Shown here piece after piece: positions 7,325-13,067 of a stretch of 16,008 bases of DNA. The stretch's first letter is position 1; every line of letters begins with the position of its first letter. The notes beneath the pieces were generated by a model. It was not told where the DNA came from and searched no databases. It worked only from the letters and a program-made list of their open reading frames with translations. The position numbers were made by a program, and so were the translations under genes. This stretch comes from an uncultured Acetatifactor sp. (GTDB taxonomy: Bacteria > Bacillota > Clostridia > Lachnospirales > Lachnospiraceae). The DNA lies in contig CAJUGT010000073.1 of the NCBI GenBank assembly GCA_910586435.1, positions 1-16,008 on the forward strand, given 5' to 3'.

Positions 7325-9750
7325 TACTGTTGCCCGTGCGGCATCACAGTCCCGCCTGTGCCCTGCATGTGAGCAGGATGATCGAGCGGCTGCATCCCAG
7401 TGTCATTCTGGTGGAAGGGCCGGACAATGCGAACGCTCTGATAACGGTCATGGTGCATGAGGATACGAAAGCGCCCTTTGCCATTTACTATTCCTATCAT
7501 GACAGCGCAGGCATTATTTCTGAGGAGAAAGAGCATTACAGGTGCTATTATCCCTTTCTGGATTATTCACCGGAGCTGGCGGCGCTGCGGACAGGAAAGC
7601 GCCTGGAGATTCCTACGGCGTTTATTGACCTGCCCTACGGAGATATTCTGGCGGCATCCCAGGAGGGAAAGGGGCTGCTGAAAAGGGAAGAGGAAAAGAA
7701 TAATTACAATGACGATTATCTCTTGACCAGAAATGAATATTTGGGGCAGCTGTGTGAGAAAACCGGGCTGAGAAATTTTGATGAATTCTGGGAGAAATAT
7801 TTTGAATTGAATGGTCTCAGGGAGGAGAGTGAAAAATGGTTTTCCAATCTCCTGACCTATTGTACCCTGGCCAGGGATAATACCCCCGAAGAAGCTATGG
7901 GGGAAGATGGGTGTCTTGCCCGGGAAAGGTATATGGCGGGGCAGATACGGGAATACGCATCCAGGGAGGCGGCTTCGGACAATCCGGTGTTGGTTATTAC
8001 AGGCGGATTTCACACGCCCGGCCTGATGAAGCTTCTGAAGGAGCAGCAGACGGATGTATTGCCAGAGACTCCTAAGAAGAAAACGGCAAAAAGCAAAAGC
8101 AAACAGACCAAGACAGCGGTTTCCGAAGAAGTGACTGCGAAAGAAGAGAGACGGAAAGTGCCGGAAAAAGACCAGGGTGTCTATTTAATGCCCTATTCCA
8201 TGGAGGCGGCAGACGCTCTCAACGGTTATTCCAGCGGAATGCCTTTTCCTGGATTCTATCAGAAAATATGGGAATATTCCTCAGAGACGGAGACCCCTTA
8301 TGAAAGCGCAGTGCTGGATTTGCTTGTGTCTTCCGGAAAGGAAACCAGAAAAAAGGAAGGCTATTTGTCCACTTATGACGAAATCTGCGCATGTACCATG
8401 GCCAGAGGGCTTGCGGGACTGCGTGGAAAACAGGAACCGGGGGCATATGAGCTTATGGATGCGGTGCTTTCTTCCTATATTAAGGGGGAGTGCAATTTGG
8501 CCACCGATACTCCCATGCGCATCCTGCGAAAACAGATGACCGGCAATGGTGTGGGAGAGCTCTGTGCCGGCGCGGATGTGCCGCCGATTATTTATGACTT
8601 TCAGGAGGAGTGCAGAAGGTATGGCCTGAAGCCTGGCTCCACCCTGGAGACGGAAGTGACTCTGACCATTTTTTCCAGTCAGAAGCATCGGCAGATTAGT
8701 ATGTTTTTTAACCGTATGTGTTTTTTGAATACATTTTTCGCAAGGAAGATTAAGGGACCCAACTTGCAGTTGAAAAAGGACAGAAACCTGCTCCGTGAAA
8801 CGTGGAAGTACAAATGGAGCGCACAGGTGAATTCCGCTTTAATCGACGTCTCTGTCTATGGAGGTACCATAGCGGAAGCGTCAGCAGGGCTTGTAAAAGA
8901 AGAACTGAAAAAAGATCTGGGGGCAAAAGAAAGCGCAATTCTCCTGACCAGAGTATTTGAAATGGGGCTGAGGGAACAGCTTCAGGCTGTCTATGACAGG
9001 GTGCATGAACTTATGCTTTCTGACTCAGACTTCTATTCCATTGCGGATGCGCTGAGATCATTGATGATGATGGATGAGCTTTCAAGTCTTTATGAGTCTG
9101 AAATGGAGTTCGACACCTTGATTCATTTGGGCTGCCGCAAGCTGATTACCATACTGCCGTCCATGAGCAGGATAAAGGATGAGTCTCTGGATGAGTGCAT
9201 GAAGGCTTTGAAGCTTTTGTACCAGCTTACGGGGCGTGATGCGGACAGCAGGCTGACACAGGAGAGAGAGAATTATTATGACGCCCTTGGCAGAATGATT
9301 CAGGATGGGGAGATTCATGCGGGGCTGAATGGGTGTATTCATGGAATCCTTTATGGCAGCGGGAAGGAGACTGCGGAGGAGGTAGAAGCCGTTTGCCGTG
9401 GGTATCTGACAGGAACCGGTGAACAGCTGGCCCATACGGCACAGTTTTTCAGGGGATTGTTTTTTACGGCCAGGGATCTGGTGTTTATCGGAGACCAATT
9501 CCTCAAAATGCTGGATGAATTCTTCGGAACTGTGTCTGAGGATGAGTTTATGGAATTGCTCCCGGAACTGCGCATGGCGTTTGCGTATTTTACACCCAGA
9601 GAAATCAACAAGATTGCGGCGGGCGCAGGGGCTTTACATGGAGGAAAAGAGGATATTCTTTCAAGGGAAGTGATTCTTCCGGATTGGTATTCTTATGGCA
9701 GGGAAATGGATGCGTATGTGAAGGAAAGGGCAGCGGCGCGGGAGTTTTGA
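7285..9750 (+). CDS. DUF5682 family protein (YehM-like) with TraB/EreA-like N-terminal motifs
   Basis: An 821-residue protein of unknown function. The N-terminal 250 residues carry LPVRHHSPAC (H20, H21), VILVEGPDN (E44), the IPTAFIDLPYG strand and VITGGFHTPG (G240-H243). This pattern recalls the TraB/TIKI/erythromycin-esterase-like superfamily, in which such His and Glu residues line a hydrolytic site. The superfamily placement is my inference from motifs. A Lys/Ser/Thr/Glu-rich linker at about residues 263-300 separates this from a large, mostly helical C-terminal region without recognisable motifs. The ATG at 7285 lies 40 bases inside the MoxR gene with AAGGTGG (7274-7280) upstream. An in-frame ATG at 7312 has a poorly spaced site. 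In E. coli the equivalent position is yehM. It always seems to travel with MoxR and VWA, so it is probably the client or effector of that machine. Confidence 0.8.
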   Translation: MERILRSKEMAEIILLPVRHHSPACALHVSRMIERLHPSVILVEGPDNANALITVMVHEDTKAPFAIYYSYHDSAGIISEEKEHYRCYYPFLDYSPELAALRTGKRLEIPTAFIDLPYGDILAASQEGKGLLKREEEKNNYNDDYLLTRNEYLGQLCEKTGLRNFDEFWEKYFELNGLREESEKWFSNLLTYCTLARDNTPEEAMGEDGCLARERYMAGQIREYASREAASDNPVLVITGGFHTPGLMKLLKEQQTDVLPETPKKKTAKSKSKQTKTAVSEEVTAKEERRKVPEKDQGVYLMPYSMEAADALNGYSSGMPFPGFYQKIWEYSSETETPYESAVLDLLVSSGKETRKKEGYLSTYDEICACTMARGLAGLRGKQEPGAYELMDAVLSSYIKGECNLATDTPMRILRKQMTGNGVGELCAGADVPPIIYDFQEECRRYGLKPGSTLETEVTLTIFSSQKHRQISMFFNRMCFLNTFFARKIKGPNLQLKKDRNLLRETWKYKWSAQVNSALIDVSVYGGTIAEASAGLVKEELKKDLGAKESAILLTRVFEMGLREQLQAVYDRVHELMLSDSDFYSIADALRSLMMMDELSSLYESEMEFDTLIHLGCRKLITILPSMSRIKDESLDECMKALKLLYQLTGRDADSRLTQERENYYDALGRMIQDGEIHAGLNGCIHGILYGSGKETAEEVEAVCRGYLTGTGEQLAHTAQFFRGLFFTARDLVFIGDQFLKMLDEFFGTVSEDEFMELLPELRMAFAYFTPREINKIAAGAGALHGGKEDILSREVILPDWYSYGREMDAYVKERAAAREF

Positions 9751-9764
9751 GAGGTGGAAGCAGG

Positions 9765-10904
9765 ATGAGTGATGAGCAGGAGATTTTGAATCGTTGGAGA
9801 CTGGTACTGGGAAAATATGCCAGTGATCAGATTTCTTTTTCCTCGGAAGGGGAGATTCAATATATGGATATGGAGAATGTGCTGGACTATCTGTATTCCA
9901 GAGAATATGGCGAGGAACAGGAGCTGCGGGAGGACAGGAGGGGCGGCAGTGAGGGTTCAAAGCTTACCATCCCCAGCTGGCTTCGCCAGATGAAGAAGTT
10001 ATTCCCCAAACGGACGGTGGAAATTATGGAACGCCACGCATTGGAGAAATACGGAATGACGGAGCTTTTGACGGACCCGGAAGTATTGCGGAAGCTGGAA
10101 CCCAATAAGGAACTGTTAAAGACCATATTGGAACTGAAGCATATGATGAAGGGAGAAGTGCTGAATCTGGCCAGGGAGATTGTAAAGAAAGTGGCGGATG
10201 AAATCACCAGGAAGCTGGAGAGAGAAGTCAGAGCGTCTTTTTTCGGGCAGATTAACCGCAATGCCAGCAGCCCCATAAAGTCTGCCAGAAATCTGGACAT
10301 CAAAAAAACCATTCGGATGAATCTGAAGAATTATGACAAGAACAGCGGGGATGACGGGCAGCTCATATTGAAGAATGTGTACTTTAATTCACGCATGAAA
10401 AAATTTAACCAGTGGCGGGTGATTATCTGTGTGGACGAAAGCGGTTCCATGTTGGATTCCGTGATTTACAGCGCCATTATGGCGGGCATATTCGCGAAAC
10501 TTCCCATGCTGGATACGAAACTTGTGATATTTGATACCAATGTGGTGGATCTAAGCGGTTATGTGGAGGACCCGGTGGAGACGCTGATGAGTGTGCAACT
10601 GGGCGGAGGCACCAATATCGCAAGGGCATTGGGGTATTGTGAAGGCCTGATTGACTTTCCCTTCCGCACCATGGTGGTATTGGTGACGGATCTCTATGAA
10701 GGGGGTGGGTATCACAATCTCTACAGTGTTTCCAAGGGCATTATAGAAAGCGGTGCCAAGATGGTGGTACTGACGGCGCTGGACATGGAGGCCACACCCA
10801 ATTACGACAAAAACGCTGCGGCAGTTTTGGCGGGTATGGGGGCATTTGTAGGAGCCATGACACCGGAAGAATTATCGGAGTGGATTGGGAGAGTAATTTC
10901 GTAA
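9765..10904 (+). CDS. VWA domain protein (YehP-like)
   Basis: A 379-residue protein with a C-terminal von Willebrand factor A domain. The metal-ion-dependent adhesion site is intact: DESGS (D224, S226, S228), the threonine in GGGTNIA (T283) and the aspartate in VTDLYEGG (D309). The first 200 residues are helical and charged, with no signal peptide or membrane segment, so it is predicted to be a cytoplasmic MoxR partner and not a surface adhesin. MoxR-VWA pairs act as metal-dependent bridges between an AAA+ ring and a client. The start follows GAGGTGG (9751-9757) by 7 bases. Longer in-frame upstream codons exist but lie inside the previous gene and give a low-quality extension. It begins 14 bases after the DUF5682 stop. 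Size and place match E. coli YehP. Confidence 0.88.
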   Translation: MSDEQEILNRWRLVLGKYASDQISFSSEGEIQYMDMENVLDYLYSREYGEEQELREDRRGGSEGSKLTIPSWLRQMKKLFPKRTVEIMERHALEKYGMTELLTDPEVLRKLEPNKELLKTILELKHMMKGEVLNLAREIVKKVADEITRKLEREVRASFFGQINRNASSPIKSARNLDIKKTIRMNLKNYDKNSGDDGQLILKNVYFNSRMKKFNQWRVIICVDESGSMLDSVIYSAIMAGIFAKLPMLDTKLVIFDTNVVDLSGYVEDPVETLMSVQLGGGTNIARALGYCEGLIDFPFRTMVVLVTDLYEGGGYHNLYSVSKGIIESGAKMVVLTALDMEATPNYDKNAAAVLAGMGAFVGAMTPEELSEWIGRVIS

Positions 10905-10908
10905 GAAG

Positions 10909-10954
10909 ATGCCGCAGAGGGGGCATTCGGGAATGGGGCGCAAAAGAGCGGCAT
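10909..10954 (+). promoter_or_regulatory. inverted repeat in the VWA-SWIM gap
   Basis: ATGCCGC (10909-10915) and GCGGCAT (10948-10954) are perfect 7-base complements around a 32-base loop that itself contains CATT-cggg-AATG. The right arm ends just before GGAGGT (10955-10960), the ribosome site of the SWIM gene, so folding could modulate its translation. No U-tract follows, so it is unlikely to be a terminator. Confidence 0.35.
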
Positions 10955-10964
10955 GGAGGTTGGT

Positions 10965-12752
10965 ATGGAACAATGGAAAGAGCGGTTGGCGGGTGTGGAT
11001 GATGATTACCTCATTGGTATCAGCAACAAGGGCATTCTCAAACGCGCGTATAAGGATAAAGAAGAGATAACCGCAGTGGTGGAGGGGGTGGGAGAGGAAG
11101 CCTCCGTAAAGGTTGGGGAAGAGACAGTAACCATCTGTTTTCCTTTGGGTGAGAGCAAATGTACCTGCCCTTCCAGAAGCATTTGCCGGCATGTGGTGCA
11201 GGCAATTCTGGTATTCAAAGAAAGCTGCTGTCAGGGAGACGGTGAGCAAGGTAATGCTGCGGAGGAAGAAAAAACAGACGGCGCCTCAAATACACAGGGG
11301 CAGGATGCAGGAGCGCAAAATGATGGACAAAGCGCCGCGCCGGAGGGGGAAGTTCAGAAGACGGCGGAGAGGAGTGACGAAACTGACACCTCTTCCAATA
11401 CAACAAAAGTATGTCAGGAAATAGAACAATTTCCCCTGGCGCAGCTGAAGAAAATACTTGGAAACCGTCAGCTTCAAATTCTTCATAATCAGTACCTTTC
11501 CCAGGTGCGCCCCAAGATACAATATTCCTCCATTGTAACGGTACAGCTTCCGGAGCAGGGGATGACGGTAAAACTTTTATCTCCCCTGGAGTATTCCTCC
11601 TGCACCTGCCATAAAAAGGAGATGTGTACTCATAAGGCATCGGCCATACTTTGGTGCCAATTGGTGGCCGGAACCGTTCAGAAAGAAGACCTTGCGCTGG
11701 AGGCGGCGGAGACCACTGCGTTCCGCATGGATAAGGCCGAAGAAGCCGCAGGGCAGATGAAAGAGTTTCTGGAGGAGCTTCTCTGTACGGGGCTGTCCCG
11801 GACTTCTCCTGATGTGCCGGACTATCTGGAACGACTGGCCGTCATCAGCCATAACGGAGGACTTGCGAAATTTGAAGGTTATTTTCGTTCTCTTGCGGAT
11901 GCTTACGGCGGCTATTTCAAGAGAAAGGCGCAATTTCGCACAGATGAGCTTATGGAGCAGATTACCAGGCTGTATAAGCGTGTAAGGCTGTTGGAGGATG
12001 CGATTCGGGCCGGGGATAACAAAGAAGTGCTGAAACATGCGGGAGAATTCAGAGCGGATTACATTCCGGTGGGCAATCTGGACTTGATAGGCATTACCAT
12101 GGAAGAGTTTCAGACCCAGACAGGTTATGAGGGAGAGACAATCTATTTCCTGGAAGAGAATACAAAACAGTGGTATACATATACCAACGCAAGACCCATG
12201 TTTTATGAAGGGCGCAGCAGGAGACATATGGAGAAAAGTCCGGCACCCTGGGGGGTAAACGTTGCCATAGAAGATTTGTCAAAGGTAAGGATTAAATTAA
12301 AAGGAGCCAGGTGCGACACCAGAAAACGGCTCTCTTCCAGTCAGGAAACCAAAGGTGAAATTATGGGGGAGAGAGGGCTGGAGAAATCCGATATAGAGAA
12401 CTGGTATTATGAAGACTTTGAGAAGCTTTTTTCGGAACGCATAGAGAAACCCCGGGAACAGTGGCTGTATGGGCAGGATGAACTGCAAAAAGGGGTGGAT
12501 CTTATATTTGTACAGCCTGCATTCTGCGTAAAGGCCGATTTCTCACGGACACAGCAGAAACTCGCCATGCCCATATATGACAAATCGGGCAGGGAGATTG
12601 TGATAGAACTGCCATACTCCAAACGGGACTCCGCCGCCATTCGCTATCTGGAGAAAATATCGGAGAAGGAACCTTCCTGTTTTCTGGGCAAGATATATCT
12701 TCGGGATGGGAGGATAAGAATGTATCCGGTGATGGTGCTGAAAAGGTTCTGA
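10965..12752 (+). CDS. SWIM zinc-finger protein with two SWIM motifs (YehQ-like)
   Basis: A 595-residue protein with two zinc-binding SWIM signatures. The first is CTCPSRSICRH (C66, C68, C74, H76) and the second is CTCHKKEMCTH (C213, C215, C221, H223); both are CxC-x5-CxH. Between them, at about residues 89-145, is an acidic, Gly/Ala/Gln/Asp-rich low-complexity linker. The remainder is charged and helical with no known catalytic motif. SWIM motifs are linked to nucleic-acid or protein binding, and here the partner is probably the MoxR-VWA machine. I chose the ATG at 10965 because GGAGGT (10955-10960) lies just upstream. An in-frame ATG at 10953 has no such site and falls inside a hairpin arm. 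It is the last gene of the operon; no clear intrinsic terminator was found after it. Size and context match E. coli YehQ. Confidence 0.85.
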   Translation: MEQWKERLAGVDDDYLIGISNKGILKRAYKDKEEITAVVEGVGEEASVKVGEETVTICFPLGESKCTCPSRSICRHVVQAILVFKESCCQGDGEQGNAAEEEKTDGASNTQGQDAGAQNDGQSAAPEGEVQKTAERSDETDTSSNTTKVCQEIEQFPLAQLKKILGNRQLQILHNQYLSQVRPKIQYSSIVTVQLPEQGMTVKLLSPLEYSSCTCHKKEMCTHKASAILWCQLVAGTVQKEDLALEAAETTAFRMDKAEEAAGQMKEFLEELLCTGLSRTSPDVPDYLERLAVISHNGGLAKFEGYFRSLADAYGGYFKRKAQFRTDELMEQITRLYKRVRLLEDAIRAGDNKEVLKHAGEFRADYIPVGNLDLIGITMEEFQTQTGYEGETIYFLEENTKQWYTYTNARPMFYEGRSRRHMEKSPAPWGVNVAIEDLSKVRIKLKGARCDTRKRLSSSQETKGEIMGERGLEKSDIENWYYEDFEKLFSERIEKPREQWLYGQDELQKGVDLIFVQPAFCVKADFSRTQQKLAMPIYDKSGREIVIELPYSKRDSAAIRYLEKISEKEPSCFLGKIYLRDGRIRMYPVMVLKRF

Positions 12753-12856
12753 CGCCGCCTGTATTTCTGCAAGTCTTACAACAGGTACCTGGCTTGACGC
12801 GATGTGAAAGGCGTTTACTTAAAAATTTTATAAGAAAAATTCAAGAAGAAAAATAC

Positions 12857-12885
12857 TTGCCGTTTCAGGAGGTTTCATATATAAT
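12857..12885 (+). promoter_or_regulatory. sigma-A-type promoter of the giant flagellin gene
   Basis: TTGCCG (12857-12862), a 17-base spacer and a perfect TATAAT (12880-12885). Transcription would start near 12892, giving a leader of about 176 bases. No good sigma-28 (FliA/SigD) match, TAAA-N15-CCGATA-like, was found in 12753-13067. A vegetative promoter is unusual for a flagellin. Confidence 0.6.
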
Positions 12886-12891
12886 AATGAT

Positions 12892-13067
12892 GTAAAAGCG
12901 CATAGTAGTCAAATGCGTGGATATACTGTGCCGCAATTGCTGTCTGATTTTTATCGGAGGCCAGACAAATCGCAACCGAGACTGCGATTTATGGCAATGC
13001 AGTTATTTACACCAATTATATAAAAGATACAAGGGGAATTGTGTCTTGGAAACCGGGGGAATTCAAT
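12892..13067 (+). promoter_or_regulatory. structured 5' leader of the flagellin mRNA
   Basis: Four inverted repeats sit between the predicted start of transcription and the ATG. They are GCGCAT/ATGCGT (12898-12918), TGTCTG/CAGACA (12941-12967) with a GGA in its loop, AAATCGCA/TGCGATTT (12967-12990, a perfect 8-base stem) and the CsrA-type hairpin at 13024-13047. The gap 12753-12856 before the promoter holds a CAGGTACCTG palindrome and AT-rich sequence, with no gene or clear terminator. The leader contains no credible small coding region. Confidence 0.5.
13024..13047 (+). promoter_or_regulatory. predicted CsrA-binding hairpin
   Basis: AAGATACAA (13024-13032) pairs with TTGTGTCTT (13039-13047) along 9 pairs with one G-U, presenting GGGGAA (13033-13038) as a hexaloop. 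A GGA in a hairpin loop next to ACA is the established CsrA recognition form. A second GGA lies at 13048-13050 and a third inside the Shine-Dalgarno GGGGGA (13055-13060), 7 bases before the ATG. CsrA bridging loop and ribosome site would block translation, as on the Bacillus subtilis hag mRNA, where FliW relieves it. Binding here is inferred. Confidence 0.6.

Noticed and set aside
12794..12822. TTGACG with a possible -10 at 12816-12822
   Set aside because: The -10 matches (TACTTA or ACTTAA) are poor next to the perfect TATAAT at 12880.
12751..12830. Intrinsic terminator after the SWIM gene
   Set aside because: ACGCC/GGCGT are too far apart and no stable stem followed by a U-tract is present; CAGGTACCTG alone is a short palindrome.
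12966..12991. Possible sigma-28 promoter (CAAA, about 14 bases, GCGATTTA)
   Set aside because: Both boxes deviate from consensus and they coincide with the perfect 8-base inverted repeat, which explains the sequence better.
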